This document shows positions 1 through 12,115 of a DNA stretch of 64,000 nt, in pieces (positions within the stretch are counted from its first letter, which is position 1; each line of letters opens with the position of its first letter). The notes under the pieces are model-generated. The model was given only the letters and a program-made list of their open reading frames with translations, did no database searches and was not told the origin of the DNA. The translations under genes and the position numbers were made by a program. Location: the NCBI RefSeq assembly GCF_000213175.1, contig NW_009799100.1, forward strand, positions 1,691,628 to 1,755,627, read 5' to 3'. The DNA comes from Neurospora tetrasperma FGSC 2508 (lineage: Eukaryota > Ascomycota > Sordariomycetes > Sordariales > Sordariaceae).

Positions 1-1406
1 TCCTTCGAGGTCGTCTTCTTTGCCAGTTTTCTGTTTCTCTACTACGCCGTCCTTGTTGAACGAAATCCGACCCGAATCACACCCCTCGAAACCTTTCTCT
101 ACCTGTGGCTGGCTGCCTTTTCTTACGACGAGTTGAGTGAATGGATTGACGCTGGATCCATCTTCTACGCTGCTGATATTTGGGTGAGTGTTATGCTCTG
201 TCATTTCCTCTCAGACTTGTTCGGTATGCGTGTATGTGCTAACTGTATCTGGCAGAACATATTCGATATGGCAATCATGGCTATAGGTTTCACTTTTATG
301 GTGTTGCGTAAGTCGAATCATCCCTAGGGTTCTTGAATGCGGCTTGCTTATTACTCATTGCTACAGGAATTATTGGCCTCAAAACGCAAAATGCAGAGCT
401 AATAGATCTGGCGTTCGACGTACTGGCACTGGAAGCTCTACTTATGGTCCCTCGCGTCTGTTCTATCCTCAGCTTGAGCCCGTACTGGGGCACTCTTATC
501 CCTTGCCTCAAGGAGATGGCAAAGGATTTTATCAAGTTCATGGTTCTGGTTGTCATTATCTATCTCGGCTTCCTCACGACCTTCTCCCTGGTCGGGCGCG
601 ACTCGTTCCCACTGAGGGACATGACCTGGTTTCTCACCAAGATTTTCTTCGGCTCGACCTTTGTAGGGTTCGACATCATGCGCCAGATCGATCCCGTCTT
701 TGGGCCGCCACTCATGATTCTCTTCGTTATGCTCAGCTCCATCTTGCTCATGGGTTCCCTTACCGGCATGCTCTCCAACAGCTTCTCTCGCGTCATCACG
801 CATGCCCGGGAGGAGTACCTCTTTGTCTACAGTATCTACGTGCTCGAAGCGTCGACTAGCAACCGACTCACGCACTTTTACCCACCCTTCAACTTGCTGG
901 CCCTTGTCATTTTCCGACCGCTCCGCCTGTTCTTGCCCTCCGACGATAAGTTCCGTCGAGCTCGCATCATCCTTCTCAAGGCGACCCACCTACCCATCGT
1001 CTTCATCATCGCCATGTACGAGTGGATTAGGGGAACCTCTCTCAGGGGCGCCACATATAGCGCAGTCAAGGCGCCGCCGCATGGGGCGCCCATTGCCAGC
1101 CCGGCCATGATGAGGAAGCTCGCGGGTCCGCGACGCGAGATGCGTGGCCGTAGGTCGGTCACGTCTCTGCAGAGCGACCAGGCGGCGCAGAGCCGGCTGG
1201 GTATGTCGTCGATGGAGCGGCGCATCTCTGCCCATCACGCTCGGCAGGCCGAGGAAGCCCAGGAGGATTCGACTTATGCGGAGAGAGCGACGGATGTCGA
1301 GGTCCGGATTGCAGATTTGGCAGCCAAGATTGACCGGTTGACGGAGCTCGTGATTTCTATGCAGTCGCAGCAGTCTACAACATTGGGCGACGTTTCGCTC
1401 TCTTAG
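1..1406 (+). CDS. Yvc1-like TRP calcium channel, 5' end missing
   Basis: Partial gene running in from the left edge. Proposed exons are 1-183, 256-307 and 367-1406 (introns of 72 and 59 nt, GTGAGT and GTAAGT donors), giving 424 residues to a TAG stop. The visible protein is rich in transmembrane helices. The last membrane block has the look of an S5-pore-S6 region: a long hydrophobic helix around FIKFMVLVVIIYLGF, a short amphipathic pore stretch (DMTWFLTKIFFGSTFVGFD), then a second hydrophobic helix (LMILFVMLSSILLMGSLTG). A cytoplasmic tail of about 170 residues is basic and ends in a probable coiled coil. This arrangement fits the fungal YVC1/TRP family, which releases Ca2+ from the vacuole in response to stretch and Ca2+. 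Family assignment is by resemblance; the N-terminal half, which would confirm it, lies outside the window. Confidence 0.8.
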
Positions 1407-4245
1407 TAGTAGTCCAGGACGGCGATGGACTGCTCATTAGATGACAATTATGGCGAGCATCAAGGGTTTCATGATAAAGTAAAGACGATGGAAAGAAGAC
1501 TCATGGATGACGAACTTTTATATATTACAGTACAACGCACTTATCGATTTTGTTTCAGCGTTCCACAAAACCAGCACTTAGGAAAACATACCCTACGACA
1601 TGATCTGGACTACAGGGTCCAGTTGGGTACCGGTGGCATATCTTGATGCATTAAAATCTTAGCAAATACATATTGAAAACACAAAGCCAATTAGACAAAA
1701 GCCTCAATAATGCCATGTGCATACAAGCCTCTTGATGGCACCTATAGTCCAGCACATTAACACCCAAAAGCCCGAGGCCTCACTCAACAACAGGCTTTCC
1801 TTAACGTTGATAGTATGAGATGTTGAGACGGTAGTACTTGGCGCCACTTTATTTTTGCTTCTTGTATCTTCCGCGACATCAAACTTGTCATTGATCAGCG
1901 GAGTGTCGGTCAATTCCTATGCGTTCAGCAGCTGCTGTCTCATTAATAGCCAGCTGTGTCATTCGTCTCGTCTATCTTTGATCTTGTCAATGCAACGTCT
2001 GGGCGGCGGAATGCGGTGAAGAAATCTGCACCGCTTTGAATGTCGTTACATTGCAGCATTGGGCAGATGCACCCAAGCAGCCTATGTACATACATAGCGC
2101 ACTGCCACAGCGCGCGTGTGTTGCTGCGTGGTGGTGGTGGCACCGATACGATAACCGATCTGGTCTCCGTCCGATGGAGGAAATAGCACAACACCGAGTA
2201 ATCGTGGTTTGTGCTACACAGGATAATGTCGTTCAGAATCAAGATATGTACTGTGGTTCCCATTTCACCATAGTGAAGCTACACAATGAGTGGGACAGGG
2301 GTACCTCTACCTTTGAACAAAGTCCTGGGAGTTTATCAATGTCTGACCTTTCTCCGAAGAAGTGCCATAAGTGATCGAACAAACAACCGATATACTGTGG
2401 TGGGATGGATCGGTAAGTTGAACCCGTGGGTCACCCTCGCTGACGATCTCTGGCACTCGAGTGGTAGCCTTACCTACAGAGTCGGGCACGAAGCTTTCTT
2501 GCTTGTTTTGGTCCGTGCCCGGTACCTGACAGGGAGGTCAACTTTTGCTCGCAACCACAGTACTTACTGCATAAGCTCCAACAATTGCATTGTTGCCGAG
2601 TGCCAGGGAAGAGAACAAGTTGAAGACGGAGCATTGAGCATCTTTACGGCGATACGCGCCCAATGGATCGTTAGCTTTGGGGTGAAGATACCGCCGGCAA
2701 GCTTGAAGACAATGGAAGACCTCAGCGGAGCGGATTTCCTTACCTTAGTGGAGCAGCATGGCGCCAAAAGAGCCCCTACCTCTAGTGCAAGGAGGTACGA
2801 GGTTTCAGAAGGTATGCCTACTGTGCAGAGGTAGGTATCGGCCCTTTATCCCTTGACTGCCGGACAGCATGTTAATGGAAGGACGGGAGCTCGTGGATTT
2901 TTGTTTACACTATTGAATTGTTTAGCGAGAGATGTACTGATCGTATTGATTTGGATTCGCTGTGAATTATCGCAGCTGTGAACGGCCTCGACAGTGAGTA
3001 CTTGGAAATGTGACCATCCCGGTCACGGCATGGCAGTGCCCTGCAGGTCCCGGACGACGTGCAGCCCTTTCCTGTGAGTGGACGGGCACGACGACGATGA
3101 TGTTCTGCGGCCCAAAAACGGCAGGTATCTCTTCGTTTTCTCACCGTATTCGAGGATCGTGTCCTCTCGGCGACTGTGGTAAGCAATAACACACTTGGTT
3201 TCGTTCCACAAAGAAGACAGATTTACATATGGCCTCAGCTATGATATGCGTTACAGCCAGCCCTTGGAGCCGAGTCCCAAGACGACCTGAAAGGTGGTGT
3301 AGATATTTCAGCCCCACGATACCAACCCCCAAATCCCCACAGGTCCGAGACCCCAAGAGTTCGATGACATCCCTGCAAGTATCTTGGATGTCTCGAAACA
3401 GGAGCAACTCCTAGGCAAAGGTCAAGGAATCGTAAAGTGGCATAGTTGGTTACTTGGGCGGGCATTGACTCAATTGAATTTCTCTCTTCAGTAGTGAGAC
3501 TGCCCTGAACTTAGGCGAACGAATCAGGCCTATCATCTGGGCCTTCCTTGAGGTAGCCTGTGCTGGCCCTTCCACTAACAGTTGCAATCGCAGTCTGGGC
3601 AGGTATCACCGTGGCTTCTTAGAGGTGTACCTCTAGTCTTCCGTACCTGGGGGCGAGGTACCTGAGCGGCGAAGGTCACATCTGACGAACGATTGAACGA
3701 ACGGTATTGCCAAGTTGTTGTTTTTTTTTCACCGGGCAACTGCGTAAAAACCGAAACTACTGCACCTATCCATCCACCCATCCATTCATTCAGTCCAGTC
3801 GGTCTGTTTTCTCTTCTCTCTGCTCACTGTTCCAAGTTCTTTCCTCCTCCAAACAAACTTCACGCCATCCCTGTCCTTCCTGACTCTCCTCTTCGCGTCG
3901 CGGTCACTTCGTCTTGTCCTCCTTCCTCCCTTTACGCGCCCATTGTATATACGATCTCCCCGCCCTTGACGATTTACGAATAACCTAGGTCATTGCCAGG
4001 TGTTCTGAACGCTTTTGACGTTCGAATTTTGGATTCCTGTCTTGATCTAATCACAGCTGAGCTGGCCGACGAGCGACGAAACATCCACCGTGTTTCCCCA
4101 ATAATCACAATAATTAATACGACTTCAAACTATATACGCTACTACGTATCGATTAATCCCACCGAAAGCCCAAAGACGCGCGGCTCCCTTCTCACTCACT
4201 CGTCCCACGTCGGTAACGCGACGGGACCGAGTAGCGCATGCGATC
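1407..4245. other. Intergenic, 2.8 kb, no supported gene
   Basis: Short open frames on both strands (for example 2286-2834 plus) have no recognisable domain, no splice logic and poor composition. The right part (about 3700-4000) is pyrimidine-rich, CT-dominated sequence typical of a Neurospora promoter or 5' leader. It probably belongs to the gene starting at 4246. Confidence 0.6.
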
Positions 4246-5799
4246 ATGAGAACGGACTTTTTCCATCGCTTACCGCCGCCAACTGCCATTCTTCTTCTCG
4301 CCAGCCTTTTCAACAGCGTTGCTGCTCATGTCGCCCTTCCGCCACTGCCAACAGTCACGGTTGCGCACTACGCTCTCGATGTCGTTTCGTGGCCACTCCT
4401 CCTCCCCACAGCTGCCCCGCTAGACCCCTTCGATCTCGCGAGGAGACAAGCTGGAAATACCATCTGTGGCTATATCGGCGGGCTGTCGGCGCTTCCAGCG
4501 ACATGTAGCGCAGGATCGCATTGCGTCTTGGACACCGCGCACCAGGTGGTCGGTTGTTGTCCAGATGGGGCGGCCACATGTACGTCTGGTGTGTTCACCG
4601 CGTGTGTGGACGGCAACAGCGGGCCTCAGTCGGAGATGAACCCCTACGTATTCACATGTACTGGAGCCCAAGTATGTTACAAGAACATGTATGAAGGAGG
4701 AGCCTCCCAGTTCGGGTGTGGTACAGCTGCCGACCAGGCGACAAGTGTTTACACTACCGCAAACGGACTTGCGGGGGCTATCACTTACCCACATATTTCT
4801 GCCCTCTTGACGAAAAGTGCTAGTCGACTTGGCACGCCGACAACACTGGGGATTGCTACCAGCACTAGCACCAGCGCGTCCCGAACCCGGACGTCGTCCT
4901 CGGCCTCGACGGAATTCTCAGCTTCGACGGAGCCCTCAGCCTCGACGACAAATTCCTTGGTTTCTTCCGAGAGCACAGCGGGCACAACCACCACATCGAC
5001 TACGACGGCTTCTTCTACCACCGCATCCACAGAACCTTCTACTACACCCCAGGCACCACCATCTAAAACTTCTACAGGAGCGCGCACCGGCGCAATCGTT
5101 GGTGGAACACTAGGAGGTATTGCCGCGCTAGCCCTCATCGGCGCCCTTATCTTGTACTTCCTCCGCCGCCGGCGCAGCGCCAACTCGCGCACCGGCCCTG
5201 GCCGCCCCGGAATCAACGGCAAGTACATCAGCTCTCCGACTCCCGGACCTAACAGTGGCTTCGCGGCCGTAAGCCAAGACCCTGACGCCTACGAGACTGG
5301 ACCGGCTCCTGGCTACTTGCCTCCTGTCGCCCAGACAACCAATGAAAAAGGTGGTTTCTCAAGCCATCTAACCGCCGGCGGCCCCTCGCCTTACGCGTAC
5401 ACAGGCGCGGCGGGCGTCGCTGGTGCGGCTACGACTGCAGCATCAGCGCCGGTGGCTTCTTCCCCTACCCCGCCTGGACAACACATACGACAGAATTCAT
5501 ATCCGCCGACCGAAGGGTACCATTACCCGGGCCAGTTCCCGGCTGCATACGCTGGCGGGGCTGCTACGCGGAAGAGCAAGCTCGAGCCGGACCAGGTGCC
5601 ATTGACAAGGGAAATTGATGCTTTTTCGCAGAACTTTAATGCGGCGCTGGGAAGGATTGGTGAGGAGAGGAGTAGCGAATTGGGGAGGGTTGATGAGGAC
5701 GCCGGTGGTGCTGGTGATGGAAGTGATATTGGAAGCGGAATGTCACGGCCGCTGTGGCAGCAGCATCGCAGGCAGAGTCGGAACTTGATGTGGATGTAG
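4246..5799 (+). CDS. Secreted Ser/Thr-rich single-pass membrane protein
   Basis: Single-exon frame of 517 residues with an ATG at 4246. A hydrophobic N-terminus (TAILLLASLFNSVAA, about residues 13-27) reads as a signal peptide. A dibasic RRQ at about residue 65 resembles the Kex2-type cut seen in many fungal secreted proteins. Next comes a cysteine-rich domain (about 70-170) with a CCPDG motif and roughly ten cysteines, a Ser/Thr-rich stalk likely to be O-mannosylated (about 200-280), one transmembrane helix (about 283-306) beginning GAIVGGTLGGIAALAL and ending in RRRR, and a long Pro/Gly/Tyr-rich cytoplasmic tail. This is the layout of fungal wall-stress-sensor-like or SKG6/AXL2-like membrane proteins. 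I do not recognise the specific gene, and a sensor role is inference from architecture. Confidence 0.8.
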   Translation: MRTDFFHRLPPPTAILLLASLFNSVAAHVALPPLPTVTVAHYALDVVSWPLLLPTAAPLDPFDLARRQAGNTICGYIGGLSALPATCSAGSHCVLDTAHQVVGCCPDGAATCTSGVFTACVDGNSGPQSEMNPYVFTCTGAQVCYKNMYEGGASQFGCGTAADQATSVYTTANGLAGAITYPHISALLTKSASRLGTPTTLGIATSTSTSASRTRTSSSASTEFSASTEPSASTTNSLVSSESTAGTTTTSTTTASSTTASTEPSTTPQAPPSKTSTGARTGAIVGGTLGGIAALALIGALILYFLRRRRSANSRTGPGRPGINGKYISSPTPGPNSGFAAVSQDPDAYETGPAPGYLPPVAQTTNEKGGFSSHLTAGGPSPYAYTGAAGVAGAATTAASAPVASSPTPPGQHIRQNSYPPTEGYHYPGQFPAAYAGGAATRKSKLEPDQVPLTREIDAFSQNFNAALGRIGEERSSELGRVDEDAGGAGDGSDIGSGMSRPLWQQHRRQSRNLMWM

Positions 5800-6899
5800 G
5801 ATTGAGTGTTGAGTTTCCGTTCATGGTTGTGGAAATGTTCTGCGTTGTTTGGGAGTATTGTATCGACATGGCGAAGGAGTTTGGTTAGCTTGAATATTGC
5901 AGGCAGTGGCTTACCATTAGCTGCCTGGGCTATTCTTGCCTTTTGGTTCATTTGTTTTCCAACATCGGGAGAGACGGGAGTTCAATGGCATGTCTTTGGT
6001 GGCGTCATTGGCGGGATAAATGGCGTGAAGAAGGAAAATCCGTTGAGTGCGAAGACCGATATCAGTTAGAGTGTAGTCGACCATGAGGTGGGTTCATGTG
6101 GATATCAGGAGTCAACTCTCCATTTAGTGTAATGAGCAATGCCGCAGGATGAGCGTACAAGAAGGGAGTGTACGAGATGACGAATACATACACTACTTAT
6201 GAATACACTGGCTCAATAGAGTTCTGGAATCATCCACGTGGAAAACTTCAAGGATGTCACTGGAGGCTCAAGGTCAACCCCTGATGAGGCGAGCCAGGGA
6301 CGATCGACAGTGCGCATCTCGCAACCAAAGTAGCGGGCTCCACGAACCTATCAAAAGTATCGGACTTTTCTCCGGACGTGTGTATACTATGTACGTGGCT
6401 CCCCTTAGTTTATGTTGACCACCTTCAGACACCACTCCCGTAAAGCCATTGTTGTCAGTTTCGCCAAGCATGTGAGACGAACAATTGATAGGTAGGCGTC
6501 GCTAATAAATTGAGTATTCACTTATAATCAGTCAGTGAACTCGACATGTTATCGACAACTCGTTGTCGAGAGTAGTGTTGGTCGTCAAAGCAAAGATGGC
6601 TGAGAAATCAACAACCGAGATCGGCAATGTTAAGAAGTGGGTTGGGCGGGGTAATATACTGTGAATCGGGCCTTCGAAGTGACGTATTAGAAATCTTTCT
6701 CCACGTCTTAGACGAAGCTTATAAAGTTGTCAACATCACTACGGCGTCATTGAGGTTGGTTTTGGGATAAATAGCTGTTCACTTGTCTGGAAAAGATCGA
6801 AAAACCCTTCAACTCTTCACACGCCTTCATTACCTCGAAATTCCATATCAAAATACCAAGCCAATTACGAAAAGAACACCAAGACTCAACATCATCAAA
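5800..6899. other. Intergenic, 1.1 kb
   Basis: 3' region of the membrane-protein gene and promoter/5' leader of the DJ-1-like gene. I see no further gene. A weak TATA-like GATAAATA lies near 6765, about 130 nt before the next start codon. Confidence 0.5.
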
Positions 6900-7739
6900 A
6901 TGTCTGTTCCCAAGGTCCTCGTCGTTCTCACCTCTCACGACAAGCTCGGTAACACTGGCAAGCCTACTGGATGGTACTTGGTAAGTATATTCCCTCCTTA
7001 CCTCCCCTCCACCTCACTCGTCTCCCATCTTCCCTTTCCCACCGCCGCCACGACCAGCCCACAGAAGTATAACTAACACCACTACTCCCAGTCCGAATTC
7101 GCTCACCCCTATGACGTCCTCAACTCCGCCTCCGTCTCCCTAACCGTCGCCTCTCCTCGCGGCGGTCTCTCCCCCGTCGCCCCCGGCTCCATTGAGGACG
7201 CCAAGGACGACGAAATCAGCCAGAACTTCATCAAGTCGGAAACCACCAAGCCCCTTTTCGAACAGACCCGTCCCCTCTCCGAGTTTGTCGGCAACCCCTC
7301 CGCCATTGCCCCCTACTCGGCCATCTTCTTCCCCGGCGGCCACGGCCCCATGTACGACTTGCCCACCTCCCCCGAGTCCCAGCAGCTCATTCGCGAATTC
7401 TGGGAGGCGGGCAAGGCCGTGGCTGCTGTGTGCCACGGTCCTGCGGCGCTGGTGAACGTGAAGCTTAGCGATGGAAGCCACTTGCTCAAGGGCAGAAAGG
7501 TGACGGGTTTCACGAATGTGGAGGAGGATCAGGTTGGCCTGACTCAGGTGATGCCCTTCCTTTTGGAGGATAAGTTGAAGGAGGCTGCCGGGCCCGAGGG
7601 AGCGTTTGTGAAGGCCGATCAGCCATGGGGCGAGAAGGTGGTTGTTGAGGCGGACGGAAGGTTGATCACGGGCCAGAACCCTGCTTCTGCTAAGGGAGTT
7701 GGTGAGGCTATTGTGAAGTTCATTAAGGCTCAGAAGTAA
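6900..7739 (+). CDS. DJ-1/PfpI family protein, HSP31-like glyoxalase III
   Basis: Exons 6900-6980 and 7092-7739 (intron 111 nt, GTAAGT...CCCAG) give 242 residues. The start ATG sits in a good fungal context (CATCAAAATGTC). The protein has the DJ-1/PfpI nucleophile elbow AAVCHGPAAL with the reactive cysteine at about residue 141 followed by His142. It also has an acidic residue in SEFAHPYD (about 29), the loop FFPGGHGPMYDL and the conserved TGFTNVEEDQVG region (Glu171/172), which fits a Cys-His-Glu triad as in yeast Hsp31. Members act as glutathione-independent glyoxalases/chaperones that detoxify methylglyoxal in the cytosol. Length is typical of the family. Enzyme activity is inferred from the conserved residues. 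Confidence 0.92.
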
Positions 7740-8222
7740 TTCTCTTGGACTTTTGGGAGAGTAATGGTTTAATCTGTTTTAGACGCTGGGATGCTTAGCT
7801 GGATACGACTAGTTACGAATACCTCTTGATGGAATTGAGTCAACTTTGTTGTTATATCTTGAATGGCATGTTAATACATGACTGCAAACAGAGCTGTGGT
7901 ATCTTCTAACGCTGGGTTGATAATTGCAGACTAAAGAAGGTTGAACAAACCAAATGCCGGGTTATGCGTAGACTTTCAATGTCAAAAACAACCGTGTACG
8001 CCATCTTTTCCCTTTCATGATATGCTTGGATGCTGCGATTCTGGTTGAAACCCTTTTCCCTGCCAGATAACCCATAGTCAAGCGCTGTCTGGCCAAAATC
8101 CTAGCCAAACCGGCACAAAAGCAACCAATGCTAACCGGGTATATAGCCTGTAACGCCAGTTCTTTCCTCTGCGCCTCTATTCACTGCACCTGATACTCCA
8201 CACAAACAAACATACCTCTATC
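7740..8222. other. Intergenic between convergent genes, 0.48 kb
   Basis: Separates the 3' ends of the DJ-1-like gene (plus) and the glutamine-rich protein gene (minus). It holds their 3' untranslated regions; no other feature is visible. Confidence 0.5.
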
Positions 8223-11200
8223 TTAGGAAGCAGAAACGGGCTCCATCCCATCCTTAGTGGTAACCACCGCCTTACTGCCGCCTACAACATCCCGCAATCT
8301 GCCTTGCATCTTCTCAGCCTCAACCCCCTCAACACCCTCAAGGGTGAGCACAATCTTTTCTGCCCACGGAAACTCTGTCCACTCAAGGAACTTGACCCTC
8401 AACTCCCATAGCATTTCATACAGCAAGTCAATGATAGGGAACAACGAGTTGGTCGGGTTAAGCTCGCCCGGTCCGAACGCCGAACCCTTCATGCAGTCGT
8501 AGCATTTTCCGCCAAACTGCTGGATCATGGCATCCGCGAAGCGGTACCTGCCGCGACGCTCATGCTCGATGGCTTTGAGGATGTCAACAACGGAGTGGAT
8601 GGAGAGGCCGATAATCATTTTGGTTCCTTGGCCGTGGAAGGTGGATTCGATGCCGTTGGTTGTGGTAGGTTGGGTTTGGGCTTGGAAAAGTGTCTCTGGG
8701 TTGGATCCGCTGGTTGTTATGGTTGTGGTTTCCTTGGGTATATGCAAGCCCAAGCCTTTGACGACCTGTATCAAACCGGCCATGCGCTTTTCCATGCACA
8801 ACCTGCTGCGACAGCCGCCGTTGCGTTGACCGTTCTTGATACGACCATGCCAGTTCTTGCACGTATTCTCAGCTACGTTCGTTAGGTACTGGCAGGCTTT
8901 GGTTCTGGTGTTGACGATGGCATCTGTATCATAACTTGGTTAGTCAACACTCTTCATCAACATCAATCAAACACCACAAAGGCAAAGAACTCACCAATAG
9001 TCTCCTCCCCAACCAACAACCTATTCAAAACCCCTCCCCCACCAGCACCAGCACCCGGCTTCTTCAACACGAACCGTCCTCCCGCATCCTTATCCACACT
9101 ACACAGATACGCCAACCTCGCCACCAACGTCCTCCACTCCACAATCCACGTAAACTTCCTACACGCCTCCAACGCCTTCTCCCATTTATTCTTCTTCAAA
9201 TCCACCCCCTTCATATCACGCTCCTCAAACAGATCCTCTCCCATGGCGTGGTTCCCATTCCGATTCTGTTTGTGTCCGCCGCCGCTGGCTTGACCGGCCG
9301 TGGTGACAGGCGCCGGGACAGGCAAAGTAACCTGCTTGATAAACAAGCCCATACACCGTCTCAACCAGCGCACGTACTCCTTGTCTAAACCCAGCGCCGG
9401 CTGCAGGTTGGACAGGCGCCAGATGGTGTCGACGTCGCAGGCTGTTTTGCCCTGTGTGGCAGGGTCTTCGAGGAGGCGGAGTAAACGACCAAAAGCCTGC
9501 ATGTGCGAGTCGGCGGTTTCGCCGGGGGCGTTGGAGAGCTCGGTTGGGGTGCTACCCGGGATGGTGAGCGCTTCGTTGAAGTTGATGTACACGATATTGG
9601 GGAAGGGGGAGGTGGTGAGGGTGGTTGGGTGGTGCAGGTGTTTAAGCGTGCTGCGGCGCACGCGGAAGTGGTGGAGAGTGTGCATGCCAAAGACGCAGTA
9701 GAGGTCGGTGTCGGCTTGGGGGGAGATGATTGTGGGGGTTACTGGCTTTGCCAGCCTTTCGGTGTTCACATTGGGGAGTGAGGGTACTGGTGCTGGCTGA
9801 GTTGAGGGATTAGGGGAAGGCCCGGTTGGAGTTTGAGTGGTATGCTGAGTTGGAATCTGAGCGGCAGCCTGAGTTTGATGTTGGACAGCATGCTGAGCTA
9901 GGATCGGAACACCATTCTGGGTCTGCTGTTGAGCTTGTTGTAGAAACTGTTGCTGGGTGTGTTGCTGCTGAGTCTGTTGTTTCGGAGCCTGTTGTTGAAC
10001 TTGCTTCTGGGCCTTTTGCTGGGCCCGTGGCTTAGCTGGCTGCTGAACAGCATGTTGATATGAATGTTGAATAGCAGGCTGAGCAGATACACGATTTTGC
10101 GCAGCAGCCTGAGCTTGATGTTGAGCACGAACCTGAGCCTGACGCTGAACATCATACTGAACAATATGCTGAGCTGGCGGTTGAGCGACTTGTTGAGCTG
10201 GCCTCTGAGCAGCTTGCTGAGCCTGTTGGTGAACGGCTTGCTGAGTTGGCTGCTGACCAACAGACTGGGGCACCATATAGGTGGAAGGTTTAAGCGGAGG
10301 TTGAGCAGGAGGCTGAGTCTGTCCTTGAGTGGAAGACTGAGGAGGAGGCCGAGCGGGAGCTGGAGAAGGAGACGGAGTAAAGGCCGCATTAGGAGTCCTC
10401 TGGACTGAAGCCCCAACGACATCCTGTTTCGAAGGTTGAACCGGATGTTGAGGAGAAACTCGAGCAGGAGTGGGGGTCGGAGTGGGTGCCGGGGTAGGGC
10501 TTAGTGCCGGAGTGCGAGCTGGACCTTGAGCAAAAGCTTGAGTTGAAGCTTGGGCGGTACCTGGAGCTTGTCGAGGAAACACAGATGGGACTTTCGCAAC
10601 GATAGGGATATTCGGAACAGGAACAGGCGAAACCTTGTTAGGTACAGCAGAAACTGGGTTTTGAATACCCGTAGCCGGAGTTTGATTCATCACTTGAACT
10701 GGTCGTGCAGACCTCAAGGTTGGGATCGGTGCAGAATTAGCCGCCGCAACAAATTCCGACGGGACCTGAATAGGCGACGGGGGAGCCATGTTGAAGATCG
10801 GCGCCTGGGAAGAAAGCTGGGCCACTTGCTTATGGGGGGCGTAAGAGACAGATGTGGCCGATTCTGTTGTCTGTCTGAAGCTCTGTGTAGGCTGGCATGT
10901 TTCTATAGCCATAATGGCCTGTTCAACAGCAGGCATAGTTGCGCTTGTCGGAAGCCCACTAGATGGGGTTGGGGTGGCTGTTTCTGAAGCTGATAATATA
11001 GACGGCGTACCTGGAGAAGCTTCATGATAGTTTGTGGATAAGAGGGCTGGGGTAATTGTTGGTGTAGACGTCGCTGTCGGCATAAAAGCCATTGGTGCAA
11101 CGGGAGCAGTGGCCTCCGAACCGATAGGTGCGGTAGTTTCTGTCTTCTTTTTTTGCGTTCTCTGACGTTTCTTCGGAGGCTCTTTAGGAGCTGTAGGGTC

Positions 11201-12115
11201 AGATGTTCCCTCGACCTTTGGCTTGCGTGGAGCATAATTCCTCTTGCGCTTCGCAGGCTGGGCGGGGTTTGCTTCTTGGGGTTTGTCAGGTAGAGGTATC
11301 TGGCTCGTGGCACTTTTTGAGGCCCTCTTTTTCGCAGTCTCCGCAGCGACTTGGCTGTTCATAGACTCCGCAGCACGGGAGAGCGCATCCGCTGATAAGG
11401 AGGTGGCCGGAGGTTGAGCAGCCTGTGACTTCACTGAAGGCATGCTGTTGGGACGGAATGAAGAGTTGTTGTTGTTGCTGTTGTTGTGAAAGCTGCCAAT
11501 GTTATAGTGGCTGGCAGCGCCAGGTATAGTTGAGAAATCGAACGACGACGGAACTTGGCCTAGGTACTGGTTCATCGTTCCATTGACAGACTGTTGGTAG
11601 TGCGCATATTGTGGCATGGGCGCGACGGCGTAGTCCAAGTAATCATTGAACGATAGTTGAGGTTGTTGAGCGGCCTGCTGCGCCCCCGGGTTGACCATGT
11701 TGTTGTGCAAGTTGGCTTGGGTCGCTGCCATGGACTGATCAACGGACGGCTGTGGGCGACTTTGAAAACAAACAGACGGCGACTGTGGGTTGAAGGCTGA
11801 TCCTTGAGCAGGCGCCATACCGTTCCCATTTCCCATGACTCTCATATTAGGATTGTTCTGGGCTGCTATACCACCTGAATGGTGAGAAGGGTTAGGGGGA
11901 GGGTGATTTGGAAGAGAGGTCGAGCTCTGGATTTGCCCCAAGTTGTTAGGAAAAGACTGAGACTGGATGGGCTGCGCGGTCGGTCGCAGAGGGGTATTGG
12001 ACTGGCCCGCCGTCAAGGCAGGGTCAATGGGCTCCATTTGAAAGGCGAAAACGCTCTGAACGTATTCTGATTGTGACGGATCAGGGCCAGGCTGATTGTG
12101 ATTTGCGTCGCTCAT
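8223..12115 (-). CDS. Large glutamine-rich nuclear protein with possible BTB-like domain
   Basis: Two exons on the minus strand, 12115-8995 and 8923-8223 (intron 71 nt, GTGAGT donor, GATACAG acceptor), give 1273 residues. The frame is open further upstream but the first in-frame ATG is at 12115 in a good context (CAACATG). Seen in order: an Asn/Gln/Pro-rich N-terminus; two basic clusters that look like nuclear localisation signals (PAKRKRNYAPRKPKVEG, about residues 287-303, and KKRQRTQKKK, about 315); a Pro/Ser/Thr-rich middle; a strongly Gln/Ala-rich stretch (about 595-740) with QQA-type repeats; then a folded-looking part from about 800. That part starts DLYCVFGMHTLHHFRVRRST, which resembles the opening strands of a BTB/POZ fold. 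The last 240 residues are helical. Composition suggests a transcription cofactor. I do not recognise the family, and the BTB reading is tentative. Confidence 0.8.

Noticed and set aside
2286-2834. Open frame of 182 codons, plus strand
   Set aside because: No recognisable domain, no promoter or splice context, composition like random sequence, and overlaps other unrelated frames.
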